This document shows positions 42,543 through 51,040 of a stretch of 64,000 nt of DNA, one piece after another. The translations under genes and the position numbers were made by a program. Numbering within the stretch: position 1 is the stretch's first letter; each line of letters starts with the position of its first letter. The stretch comes from Labilithrix luteola (GTDB lineage Bacteria > Myxococcota_A > Polyangia > Polyangiales > Polyangiaceae): assembly GCF_001263205.1 (NCBI RefSeq), contig NZ_CP012333.1, forward strand, positions 7,214,001-7,278,000. Direction: 5' to 3'. Below the pieces are notes generated by a model. The model was not told the DNA's origin. It did not search any database and saw nothing but the letters and a program-made list of their open reading frames with translations.

Positions 42543-43169
42543 TCATGGGGAGCGGAGCAGGACGCGTGCTGGCGCCCCATCCGAGCCGGGGATCAGCAGC
42601 GGAAGCGCCACCATCTCGAACGTACCCGGCCCGACTTGGCGGAGGTCGAGTCCCTCGAGGATGCAGACGCCCGCCCGGAGCAAGATCCGGTGTGCGCGAG
42701 GGCCGTGGTCGGGCCCGCCCATGGAGAGGTAATCGACACCGAGCAAGGCGATCCGTCGATCGGCCAGATGTTGCGCCGCGTCCACCGTCACGTAGACGTA
42801 GTCCGGCACGAACTCGTCGGTGTTCCAGCAGCGGGCCGAGTTGCTCGTCTTGAAGAGCACGCGCTCGCCCTCTTCGAGGTTTAGCGCCTCCACGTCGGCG
42901 CGATCGATGGTGCGGCCCTCCACGGCCACGACACGCGCGACGCCGATCAGGGCGGCAGGGGGCAGTGCCTCGACACCGCCGCCCGGCACGTCGAAGTGGA
43001 TGGGCGCGTCGAAGTGGGTTCCCGTGTGGACGCCCATCGTGAGCTTGGACACGAAGCAGAGCCCGCCATCGACGGGCTCCTTCGTGACCTCACGCTCCAC
43101 TCCGGGGTTGTCCGGCCAGTGCACCATCCCGGGACGGATGGGAACGGTGACGTCGATCCAGGTACTCAT
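42543..43169 (-). CDS. Cyclase-family (kynurenine formamidase-like) metal hydrolase
   Basis: 208 aa from ATG 43169, which overlaps the glycosidase stop as ATGA. The family signature HTGTHFDAPIHF (metal-binding His and Asp) appears at about residues 50-61, with VPIRPGMVHWPDNPGVE, VLFKTSNSARCWNTDEF and IALLGVDYLSMGGPDHGPRAHRILL. Such proteins hydrolyse amides or lactone-like bonds. A role in opening an aldonolactone within this sugar operon is conceivable but only inferred from position. Confidence 0.8.
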   Translation of the reverse strand: MSTWIDVTVPIRPGMVHWPDNPGVEREVTKEPVDGGLCFVSKLTMGVHTGTHFDAPIHFDVPGGGVEALPPAALIGVARVVAVEGRTIDRADVEALNLEEGERVLFKTSNSARCWNTDEFVPDYVYVTVDAAQHLADRRIALLGVDYLSMGGPDHGPRAHRILLRAGVCILEGLDLRQVGPGTFEMVALPLLIPGSDGAPARVLLRSP

Positions 43170-45010
43170 GGCGGCGGCGCCGGCACGCCGGGGCGCGCGC
43201 CGTCTCCTCGTTTGCCGGCACCACGCGTCTCGCTCTCGGCAAGAACCGTCGCCGTGTGAATGAGCGTCAGGTGAGAAAACCCTTGCGGGAAGTTGCCGAG
43301 CAGTCGCCCATGTTTGGGCTCGTACTCTTCGGCCAGCAGGCCCAGGTCGTTGCGGATCCCGAGCAGGCGCTCGAACATCGCCTCGGCGTCCCTCATGCGT
43401 CCGCTCGCGGCGTAGGCGTCGGCGAGCCAGAAGCTGCACGCGAGGAAGGGCGCCTCGTCGCCGGGCAGGCCGTCGACTCCGGTCTCGGTCGCGTACCGGC
43501 GAACGAACCCCTCCCGGAGCAGGTTTCGCTCGATGCCCCGGATGGTGCCGAGCACGCGTGGATCGTCGATCGGCAAGAATCCGTGGGTCGGCATGAGCAG
43601 AACGCTCGCGTCGAGTCCCTCCGAGCCGTACGACTGCGTGAAGGCGTTTTGCGCGGCGTCGTAGCCGTGCTCGCAGACGTCGCGGTGGATGCGGTCACGA
43701 AGGGCGCGCCAATGCTGGACGAGAGAGCCCGTGTTGAGTTCGCCCATGCCGAACTCCTCGACCAACCGGATCCCACGGTCGAAGGCAACCCACGCCATGA
43801 GCTTCGAGTGCACGAAGTGGCGATGCTTGGCGCCGCGAACTTCCCAAATGCCTTCGTCCGGCCTCTGCCAAGCGCGTTCGAGGAAGTCGAGGAGTTGAAC
43901 CGCCATTTGCCCGAATTCGGGGTCGGCGGGCGCGCCGAGGCGCCGAGCCTTGTACATGGTGTCGAAGAGCTCGCCGTAGACGTCGATCTGGAACTGGTTC
44001 CACGCTCCATTGCCGACGTGTACCGGGCGCGACTCGGCATAGCCGGGCAGCCAGTCGAGCTCGAACTCGGTCAGGCGCCGCTTGCCGTCGATGCCGTACA
44101 TGATCTGCAAGTTCGACGGTTCGCCTGCCGCCACACGGAGGAGCCAACGGCGAAACGCCGTGGCTTCGTCCGGGTAACCGCAGAGCATCAGCGCATCGAG
44201 CGTGAGCGCGGAGTCGCGCAGCCAGCAGTACCGGTAATCCCAATTACGGACACCGCCCAGCTCTTCGGGCAGTGACGTCGTGGGCGCTGCGACGATGCCG
44301 CCCGTCGGGGCATACGTGAGCGCCTTGAGCGTAAGCAGCGAACGCACCACCGCTTCCTTGTGCGGCCCGCGATAGCGGCAGCGCGCGGCCCAGTCGGACC
44401 AGAAGCGCTCGGTCGACTCGAGGACGGCCTCCACGTCGAGCGCGGCTAGGGGTGATCGATGGCAAGGATGCCATTCGAGCTCGAAGGGAATGCGCTGCCC
44501 TTTGGAAACTTGCAGTCTGCACGAGACGCGGTGCTTGTTCAGTTCGACCTTCGCAGGCGTGCGGAGGGTAAGCGAGTCAGGGCTGGCCGTGAGCAGGATC
44601 CCGTCCTCGGTCTGGCGGATCCAGGGCGGTGTCGCTCCGTATCCGAAGCGCGCGTTGAGGATGGCATCGACGGGGACGGTCCCCTCCACACCTTCGACGA
44701 TGCGCACGACGTGGTGCCGAATGCCCTCGGCGATCGGCATGAAGTCGATGAGTCGGACGACGCCACCATCGCAGTTGAATTCGGTTTCGAGGATCATCGT
44801 GTCGCCGCGGTAGCGTCTCGAAATGGACCTGACTCGCGTCGCTGGATGGATCACCCAGGTGCCGTGCTCGTCGCGGCCGAGCAGCCCGGCGAAGCACGCG
44901 TCCGAGTCGAACCGCGGGAGGCATAGCCAGTCCATCGCGCCATCGCGCGAGACCAGTGCGGCACTTTCGGTGTCTCCGATCAGTGCGTAGTTTTCGATGT
45001 AGGAGGGCAT
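43166..45010 (-). CDS. Glycoside hydrolase family 15 (glucoamylase/trehalase-like)
   Basis: 614 aa from ATG 45010 (AGAGG upstream). The N-terminal beta-sandwich begins YIENYALIGDTESAALVSRDGAMDWLCLPRFDS. The (alpha/alpha)6 catalytic domain has GGVRNWDYRYCWLRDSALTLDALMLCG, RPDEGIWEVRGAKHRHFVHSKLMAWVAFDR and LLAEEYEPKHGRLLGNFPQGFSHLTLIH with the expected catalytic acids. No signal peptide, so it acts on intracellular glucans or trehalose and would release glucose for the Entner-Doudoroff enzymes encoded upstream. Separated from the kinase gene by 123 bp. Confidence 0.85.
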   Translation of the reverse strand: MPSYIENYALIGDTESAALVSRDGAMDWLCLPRFDSDACFAGLLGRDEHGTWVIHPATRVRSISRRYRGDTMILETEFNCDGGVVRLIDFMPIAEGIRHHVVRIVEGVEGTVPVDAILNARFGYGATPPWIRQTEDGILLTASPDSLTLRTPAKVELNKHRVSCRLQVSKGQRIPFELEWHPCHRSPLAALDVEAVLESTERFWSDWAARCRYRGPHKEAVVRSLLTLKALTYAPTGGIVAAPTTSLPEELGGVRNWDYRYCWLRDSALTLDALMLCGYPDEATAFRRWLLRVAAGEPSNLQIMYGIDGKRRLTEFELDWLPGYAESRPVHVGNGAWNQFQIDVYGELFDTMYKARRLGAPADPEFGQMAVQLLDFLERAWQRPDEGIWEVRGAKHRHFVHSKLMAWVAFDRGIRLVEEFGMGELNTGSLVQHWRALRDRIHRDVCEHGYDAAQNAFTQSYGSEGLDASVLLMPTHGFLPIDDPRVLGTIRGIERNLLREGFVRRYATETGVDGLPGDEAPFLACSFWLADAYAASGRMRDAEAMFERLLGIRNDLGLLAEEYEPKHGRLLGNFPQGFSHLTLIHTATVLAESETRGAGKRGDGARPGVPAPPP

Positions 45011-45133
45011 TGGATACCTCTAGGGACCGCTAGGGGGCGATAGCTGCTTGTTCGGGCCTGCGCTCCGGAGGAGCCATGAACTCGGGGCCCACCGGATCCT
45101 TTACGGAATGCGCGATGCAATCGTCGGACCCCG

Positions 45134-46168
45134 TCACCGGCGAACTCGGCCCCCGTCCTCGGCGTCGCCGAGCCGTTCGACCTCGGCGACGGAAACTCGG
45201 TTGAAGTCTCCTGGAATGGTCTGCTTCAGCGCGCTCGCGGCCACCGCGAATCGCAGGGCCTGGTCGAGCGGTTTTCCGTCGAGCTGCGCGAAGACGAGCC
45301 CGGCGACGAAGCTATCGCCTGCACCGATGCGGTCCACGAGGTGAACCACGTGACGCGGTCCGCGATGAAGCGTCTTGCTCGGGCCGTCGTAGAGCAGGGC
45401 GCTCCAGCCGTTGTGGCTGGCCGAGAGATTCTCGCGCAGTGTGATCGCGAGCTGGCGCACGCCGTATTCGGAGACCACACGCGCGGCCGCGGTCTCGCAG
45501 GCTCGGAGGTCGAGCGAGGCGGGATCGAGTGCGCCGTGCGGGATCGGGATGCCGAGGAAGGTCCGCAGATCATCCTCGCCCGCAAAGAGCACATCCACGT
45601 ATCGAACGAGGGAAGGGAGGACCTCTTTCGCCGACGAAGCACTCCACAGCATCCGGCGATAGTTGAAGTCGAGGCTCACGGTCACGCCGAGCTCGCGCGC
45701 CGCCTGCACCGCTCGGCGCGTGGACTCTGCGGGACCCGGCCCGAGCGCCGGCGTGATGCCCGACGTGTGAAACCAGGCGACGTCGCGAAGCAGCTTGGGC
45801 CAGTCGAGCGAGCTCGGGTCGAGCTCCGAGATCGCGGAGTGCGCGCGATCGTAGGCGATGCTCCAGGGTCTTTGGCTCGCACCCGCCTCGACGAAGTAGA
45901 TGCCCATGCGCTCGCCCCCGCGCTGGACCGCGTCGATGCCGACGCCCTCGGCGCGGAGCACTCGCAGCGCGGCATCGCCGACGGGATTCGGTGGAAGCCG
46001 GGTGACGAAATGGCTGTCCACTCCGAAGTGGGCGAGGCTGATGGCCACATTCGCCTCGCCTCCACCGAAGGTGGCGTTCAGCGAAGGGGATTGGAGCAGA
46101 CGCTCGTGGCCCGGAGGACTCAGGCGGAGCAGCAGCTCTCCGAAGGCAAGGGTCCGTATCGGTTTCAT
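45134..46168 (-). CDS. kdgK: 2-keto-3-deoxygluconate kinase (PfkB family)
   Basis: 344 aa. ATG 46168 overlaps the aldolase stop as ATGA. PfkB features: FGELLLRLSPPG, FGGGEANVAISLAHFGVDSHFVTRLP, DRAHSAISEL, VSLDFNYRRMLW, and the C-terminal signature LVDRIGAGDSFVAGLVFA with the catalytic Asp. The FNYRRMLWS segment and size fit KDG kinases. The product KDPG is the substrate of the aldolase encoded just upstream. Confidence 0.85.
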   Translation of the reverse strand: MKPIRTLAFGELLLRLSPPGHERLLQSPSLNATFGGGEANVAISLAHFGVDSHFVTRLPPNPVGDAALRVLRAEGVGIDAVQRGGERMGIYFVEAGASQRPWSIAYDRAHSAISELDPSSLDWPKLLRDVAWFHTSGITPALGPGPAESTRRAVQAARELGVTVSLDFNYRRMLWSASSAKEVLPSLVRYVDVLFAGEDDLRTFLGIPIPHGALDPASLDLRACETAAARVVSEYGVRQLAITLRENLSASHNGWSALLYDGPSKTLHRGPRHVVHLVDRIGAGDSFVAGLVFAQLDGKPLDQALRFAVAASALKQTIPGDFNRVSVAEVERLGDAEDGGRVRR

Positions 46169-46824
46169 GCGACCGTCCCCCGTGCTTTGCGCACGGTGGC
46201 GGCGAGGCGGCGTGCGCGCTCGGAAATGGCCGCGTAGTCTCCGCGTTCGACGGCGCTGCGGTCGACGAGGGCACCCCCGACGCCCACGGCCACGGCTCCT
46301 GCCGCCAGGAAGTCGGCGGCGTTGTCCAGCGTCACGCCACCGGTAGGCATCAGACGAATGTGGCGCAGCGGTCCGCGTACCTCGCGAAGGTAGCCTGGGC
46401 CCAAGAGACCGCCGGGGAAGACCTTCACGAGATCTGCGCCGGCTTCCCATGCCGCGACGATCTCGGTGGGCGTGAAGGCGCCGGGGATCGAGACCACGTC
46501 GTAGTGGCGGCAGATCCGGATCACGTCCGGGCAGAGGATGGGGCTCACGACGAAGCGTGCGCCGGCGGAGACGGCCATCCGCGCCGTCTCGGCGTCGAGC
46601 ACCGTTCCCGCGCCAAGTACCGCGGAGTCACCGAGGGCGCCGCTGCATGCCTCGAGGGCTTCGAGTGCCCCGCTCGTCGTCATCGTCACCTCGACGGCGC
46701 AGATGCCGCCTTCGACGAGAGCATTCACTACGGGGCGCATCCGCTCGGCGTTCTCGAGGCGCACGACCGCGACAGCGCCGAGCTCCGAAAGCGTGGTTAG
46801 GGTTTGGATGCGGGAGGTGCTCAT
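46165..46824 (-). CDS. eda: KDPG/KHG aldolase
   Basis: 219 aa from ATG 46824, one base after the stop of the previous gene. Class I aldolase barrel of the Eda family: GAVAVVRLENAERMRPVVNALVEGGICAVEVTMTT, LGAGTVLDAETARMAVSAGARFVVSPILCPDVI, IPGAFTPTEIVAAWEAGADLVKVFPGG (Schiff-base Lys in LVKVFP) and IRLMPTGGVTLDNAADFLAAGAVAVGVGG. It cleaves KDPG to pyruvate and glyceraldehyde 3-phosphate. Confidence 0.9.
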   Translation of the reverse strand: MSTSRIQTLTTLSELGAVAVVRLENAERMRPVVNALVEGGICAVEVTMTTSGALEALEACSGALGDSAVLGAGTVLDAETARMAVSAGARFVVSPILCPDVIRICRHYDVVSIPGAFTPTEIVAAWEAGADLVKVFPGGLLGPGYLREVRGPLRHIRLMPTGGVTLDNAADFLAAGAVAVGVGGALVDRSAVERGDYAAISERARRLAATVRKARGTVA

Positions 46825-46825
46825 G

Positions 46826-48295
46826 TCACGGCCCGTGGAGTTGGACCGGCGGCGGAGGTCGGTCGACGAAATTGACCGGGGACGAGGGCCGCTGACCGGT
46901 AAGGACGCGCACCACCTCGTTCGAGGCGATCTCACGCACCGTGCGAATCGACTCTTCCGAGTAATAGGCCGAGTGCGGAGTGATGATCGCGTCGTCCTGC
47001 GCGAACAGGGGGTTCTCGGCCTCCCAGTCGCGCCGTTTGGCGGGCTCCTCCTCGATGTCGTCGAGCGCGGCGCCGGCGATCCAGTGCTCCTCGAGGGCAC
47101 GGCGGAGTGCTGCATCGACCACAATCGGCCCTCGCGCGGTGTTGACCAGGATGGCGCTGCGCTTCATGCGCCGAAGCACGTTCTCGTCGAAGAGGCCGTG
47201 CGTCTTCGGCGTGAGCGGGGCTTGGATGATGAGGTAGTCGGACCCTCGCACCAGCTCGTCGAAGCTCACTACGCGGACGTCCTGTTTCTCCACCTCGGCC
47301 TTGTCGACGAACGGATCGTGCGTCCAGATTTCGACCCCGAAGGGCCGCACTCGCTCCGCGATCGAGCGGGCGATGTTCCCGAACGACAGGAGTCCGAACA
47401 CGCGCCCGCGGAGGCGGTGGATCGGCCTGCCGGTCTGCCATTGCCACTCACCCCGTCGCGTCGCCTCGGCGTACTGCGGGATCTTGCGGGCGGCGGCGAG
47501 CCAGAGGGCCACGGCGTGATCGGCGACTTCGTCCGAGCACCATTCGTTCGGAGCGTTGGTCACCTGGATGCCGTGCCGGGTGGCGGCGTCGACGTCGACG
47601 ATGTCGACGCCCGTCCCGTAGCGAGCAATCACGCGACAACGGGTGAACGCATCGATGGCGCGCTCCCCGACGCGCGCGTACTGCGTGATGATGGCGTCGG
47701 CATCGCGCGCAGTTTCGATGACCTCGTCCTCGCTCTTGCACTGCGCGGCCACGAGCTCGAAGCCCGCTCCTTCGATGACCCGTCGCTCCACTTCGACGTC
47801 GCCGAAGTCGTAGTCGGCGATCACGACGCGCATGCGGTCGCCGCCGCCGCCGTTTCCAGCGCGCGACGACGGTTTTGGTTGGCTGGGTGGCGCCGCTTCC
47901 GGCTTCGCGCGCGCGGGCTGCTCCTTCACCGGAGTCGCCTGCCTCTTCTCGCTCGGCGCTTCGGGAGCGGGGCTACTCGTCACGTCGGTCGGAGGTGCCA
48001 CGTGGCCGTCCACCGGCGCCGTCATGGCAGCTCCTTCGGAAGCCGACGTTGCGACGCGAGCGTAGAGGGACAGGATCCCCGTCGTGTGCTTTTGCGGCGG
48101 CGGGGACCAATGCGCGCGACGCTCCGTGAGCACCCGCGCGATATCGGACTCCATCATTCGTTGACCGTGGAGGCCTACGATCCCGAGCTTGCGCTCGGGG
48201 ATGCTTATCTCGATGAGATCGCCCTCCTCGACGAGCGCGATCGGCCCGCCGTCGAGCGCCTCCGGCGACACGTGACCGATCGACGGCCCCTTCAT
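46826..48295 (-). CDS. Dehydratase C-terminus fused to D-2-hydroxyacid dehydrogenase
   Basis: 489 aa as read from ATG 48295. Residues 1-91 are the C-terminal swivel of an IlvD/Edd-type dehydratase (GPSIGHVSPEALDGGPIALVEEGD, QKHTTGILSLYARVATSASEG), whose first 488 residues are encoded by 48292-49758. Residues about 92-154 are a Pro/Ala/Lys linker. Residues 155-489 are a CtBP/SerA-type dehydrogenase: VIARYGTGVDIVDVDAATRHGI, GRVFGLLSFGNIARSIAERV (NAD site, Ser where the second Gly is usual), ILVNTARGPIVVDAAL and ITPHSAYYSEES. One missing G at 48298-48301 explains the split, which would make one bifunctional protein of about 980 aa. Confidence 0.75.
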   Translation of the reverse strand: MKGPSIGHVSPEALDGGPIALVEEGDLIEISIPERKLGIVGLHGQRMMESDIARVLTERRAHWSPPPQKHTTGILSLYARVATSASEGAAMTAPVDGHVAPPTDVTSSPAPEAPSEKRQATPVKEQPARAKPEAAPPSQPKPSSRAGNGGGGDRMRVVIADYDFGDVEVERRVIEGAGFELVAAQCKSEDEVIETARDADAIITQYARVGERAIDAFTRCRVIARYGTGVDIVDVDAATRHGIQVTNAPNEWCSDEVADHAVALWLAAARKIPQYAEATRRGEWQWQTGRPIHRLRGRVFGLLSFGNIARSIAERVRPFGVEIWTHDPFVDKAEVEKQDVRVVSFDELVRGSDYLIIQAPLTPKTHGLFDENVLRRMKRSAILVNTARGPIVVDAALRRALEEHWIAGAALDDIEEEPAKRRDWEAENPLFAQDDAIITPHSAYYSEESIRTVREIASNEVVRVLTGQRPSSPVNFVDRPPPPVQLHGP

Positions 48296-49758
48296 GGCCC
48301 CGAATACCGGCCGTCGGTGACGAGCGCGGTCGTGTGGCTCAAATCGGGATCGGCCGCCAGCACGGCGGATGCGAAGTACATCTCGGGCATTCCGTTCGCG
48401 CGCGGCCCCTCGTAGCGGATGACCATGACGTCGCCGGGTTTGATGGCGCCGTCACGGAGAGCATCGAGGCAAGCCGGCTCGTCGTCGAAGACGCGCGCGG
48501 GGCCAGTGTGGACGTGCATCTCGTCCGGCACCGAGAACGCTTTGATCATCGCTCCACCGGGCGCGATGTTCCCGCGCAGGATGGCCACGCCGCCTTCGGC
48601 GACGAACGGATCCGAGAGCGGCCTGATGATCTCGGTCGGCGGGATCTTGTAGTTGTGCAAGTACCCGAGTCGCTCGTCGAAGTAGTACGAGCGCGCGATG
48701 ACGTCGAGGTTCTCACCGACGGTCTTGCCGGTGACCGTGAGGCAGTCCAGGTGCAAGAGCTCGCGGAGCTCGAGCATCACCTTCGGAACACCGCCCGCGT
48801 AATAGAAGTACTCGACCGGGTACTTCCCGGTGGTCTTGACGTTGGCGATGACCGGGACCTGCTTGTGGATGCGGTCGAAGTCGTCGACCGTCAGCTCGAT
48901 GCCGACCTCCTTGGCCATCGCCGGGAGGTGGAGCAGAGCGTTGGTGGACCCGCCCACGGCCGCGTGGACCATGATGGCGTTCTCGAACGCCTCGCGCGTG
49001 AGGATCTGGCGCGGTCTGAGGTCGTTGCGGACGAGGTCGAGGATCCGCTTGCCCGCGGCGCGCGCGTAGCGAAGGTGCATGGCGAGCGGCGCCGGCACGA
49101 GCGCGGATCCGGGCAGGGCCAGTCCGATGGCTTCGGAGAGCACCTGGCCGGTCGAAGCCGAGCCCATGAACTGACAAGCGCCGCAGGTCGGGCAGGCATT
49201 CTTCTGGCGCTCGAAGAGCTCCTCTTGGGTCTTCTTCTTGCGCTCGACCTCCATGCCGAGAGGCCACAGTCGGTTGGAGGTGAAGTAGTCCGGAGCATTG
49301 AACTGCGTCCCTCCGGGGACGTGAATCGCGGGCAAATTGCAGCGCGCGATGGCGATCATGTGTGCCGGGACGGACTTGTCGTTGCCCGAGAGGAGCACCA
49401 TGCCGTCGTGCGGATGACCGAGCGCGTGGATCTCGATCATCGCGGCCATGACGTCGCGCGAGACGAGCGAGTAGCTCATGCCCGTCGTCGCTTGGGCAAC
49501 GCCATCGCAGATGTCGCTCACCGTGAAGACGCCCGGCTTGCCGCCGGCCTCGAAGACGCCGTTCGAGATCTCCTCGATCAACGGACGGAAGTGGAACGTG
49601 CCGGGGTGGCCCATCCCATACGCGCTGTCGACGAGGATCTGAGGCTTGCCGAGGTCCTCCTCCGTCCAGTTCATCCCCATCCGCAGCGAGTCACCCTGGA
49701 AGTTGATGCTGCGCAGCTTCTGGCTGTGCAAGGTCCGCCCGTTCCCATTGGTCGCCAT
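48292..49758 (-). CDS. IlvD/Edd-superfamily sugar-acid dehydratase (YjhG/YagF-like), frame interrupted near C-terminus
   Basis: 488 aa from ATG 49758 (GAGGG upstream). Iron-sulfur and metal ligands: SDICDGVAQ and NACPTCGACQFMGSASTGQVLSEAIGL. Other family blocks are LLSGNDKSVPAHMIAIARCNLPAIHVPGGT, HAAVGGSTNALLHLPAMA and GPRANGMPEMYFASAVLA. The CxxCGACQF form points to the xylonate/gluconate-dehydratase branch rather than true IlvD. The frame ends at TDGRYSGP-stop, exactly where GRYSG(A)MKGPSIGHV would continue in the next frame. It would dehydrate gluconate (or another aldonate) to KDG in this operon. Confidence 0.8.
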   Translation of the reverse strand: MATNGNGRTLHSQKLRSINFQGDSLRMGMNWTEEDLGKPQILVDSAYGMGHPGTFHFRPLIEEISNGVFEAGGKPGVFTVSDICDGVAQATTGMSYSLVSRDVMAAMIEIHALGHPHDGMVLLSGNDKSVPAHMIAIARCNLPAIHVPGGTQFNAPDYFTSNRLWPLGMEVERKKKTQEELFERQKNACPTCGACQFMGSASTGQVLSEAIGLALPGSALVPAPLAMHLRYARAAGKRILDLVRNDLRPRQILTREAFENAIMVHAAVGGSTNALLHLPAMAKEVGIELTVDDFDRIHKQVPVIANVKTTGKYPVEYFYYAGGVPKVMLELRELLHLDCLTVTGKTVGENLDVIARSYYFDERLGYLHNYKIPPTEIIRPLSDPFVAEGGVAILRGNIAPGGAMIKAFSVPDEMHVHTGPARVFDDEPACLDALRDGAIKPGDVMVIRYEGPRANGMPEMYFASAVLAADPDLSHTTALVTDGRYSGP

Positions 49759-49841
49759 GATGACCCTCGTTCTTCTTGCCGCTTTGCTGCCGCGAAAAAG
49801 CAGGTTCCACGCCACTCGCCTGGCTCCGGTCAGGGAGCGCG

Positions 49842-50927
49842 TCAGGAGGAGAGCTGAATCACGTGCTTGATGCCGCCCCCGCGCTGGAGCAGCGCTGGCG
49901 CATCGTCGAGTTTCGAGCGCTGGGTGATGAGCCGACGAACCGAGTCGGGAAACAGCACCATGAACCGTTCGAGGTACGCCACGGACTCCTCGAACGCGGA
50001 GCGCGACGCGTTGACCGTGCCGAAGACGACCTGGTTCTTGAGAACGATGTTGCGCATGATGCTGTTGAGGTCGATCTCCACGGGACCCCCGGGGCCCGGG
50101 ACACCGCTCAAGATGGAGATGCCGTTGCGCGCGAGCTCCCCAATGGCCTCGAACGCGACCTTGGCTACGCCGACGGCTTCGAAGACGATGTCGGGCGCGC
50201 CGACGCGTGAGGCAATCTCCCCTACGGGGACGTCGCGAGCCGAGACGTAGGTGGCGCCCAGCGAGCGAACCAGATCGCCGCGGTCGCTGTCTGCCGGCTC
50301 GAGCGAGTACACGAACGTTTCGGTGTCGCGGGCCCGCAGCGCCATCGCCGCGAGCAGACCAATGGGCCCGGCGCCGAGCACGAGGGCGCGGAGCGCCGTG
50401 GGCTCCCAGGGATAGCGCCGGAGTATCGCATCGAGATCGACGGCGGCCTTGGCCGCAACGCTGAGCGGCTCGAGCAGCACGGCCACCTCGGAGAGTGCCT
50501 TCGGGACGCGCACGACGTAACGCTCGTCCTCGATGACGAGCTCCGTCATGAAGCCGTCGGCACCTTTGATCCCGCGCTCGCGAAAGTGCCCCGTCGTGCA
50601 GAAGTCTTGGCGCCCCGCTCGGCACGCGACGCACTCGGGATCGTCGCAAGGTCGGCGGACGGTGATCACGACGAGGTCGCCGCGCGCGACCGTGCGAACG
50701 GCCGGGCCCACGCCCACCACTTCACCGAGGACCTCGTGGCCGAGGACGAGTCGGTCGGTTCCGGCGGGCGGCGAGCCGTAGTGGAACTCGCAGATCTCGC
50801 GGTCGGTTCCGCAAATCCCGACCTCGCGAATTCGGATCGCCACCTGGTGCTCGTTACGGAGCTCCGGCGCCGGGACATCGATGATTCGAAGCTCGCGCTG
50901 CGCAGGAAACACGGCCATCGCTCGCAT
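49842..50927 (-). CDS. Zinc-dependent glucose 1-dehydrogenase-like enzyme
   Basis: 361 aa; AAGGAGG lies 5 bases before ATG 50927. MDR-fold alcohol dehydrogenase with catalytic zinc ligands in GICGTDREICEFHYG and LVLGHEVLGEV, a structural lobe PCDDPECVACRAGRQDFCTTG, the glucose-dehydrogenase-type RERGIKGADGFMTELVIED, and Rossmann motif ALVLGAGPIGLLAAMAL. These resemble archaeal-type glucose 1-dehydrogenases. It is the first gene of the sugar operon and would make gluconolactone from glucose released by the GH15 enzyme. Other polyol substrates are possible. Confidence 0.75.
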   Translation of the reverse strand: MRAMAVFPAQRELRIIDVPAPELRNEHQVAIRIREVGICGTDREICEFHYGSPPAGTDRLVLGHEVLGEVVGVGPAVRTVARGDLVVITVRRPCDDPECVACRAGRQDFCTTGHFRERGIKGADGFMTELVIEDERYVVRVPKALSEVAVLLEPLSVAAKAAVDLDAILRRYPWEPTALRALVLGAGPIGLLAAMALRARDTETFVYSLEPADSDRGDLVRSLGATYVSARDVPVGEIASRVGAPDIVFEAVGVAKVAFEAIGELARNGISILSGVPGPGGPVEIDLNSIMRNIVLKNQVVFGTVNASRSAFEESVAYLERFMVLFPDSVRRLITQRSKLDDAPALLQRGGGIKHVIQLSS

Positions 50928-51040
50928 GACGACCTCCTTCCTGCCGCGCGATTAGCAGCGTGCATGCCACCGCGCACTCGACGTGAGGGATGGATGACTG
51001 CCCCGCCGACGGGCAGGTAGGTCGCCCGTACGGACGACGG

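Noticed and set aside
40931..42580. Minus-strand open frame opposite the ClC gene
   Set aside because: No recognisable sequence; the plus strand encodes a clear channel.
49758..50649. N-terminal extension of the dehydratase frame of about 300 codons
   Set aside because: It overlaps the glucose dehydrogenase gene antisense-free but out of frame and is Arg-rich; ATG 49758 has a good ribosome binding site.
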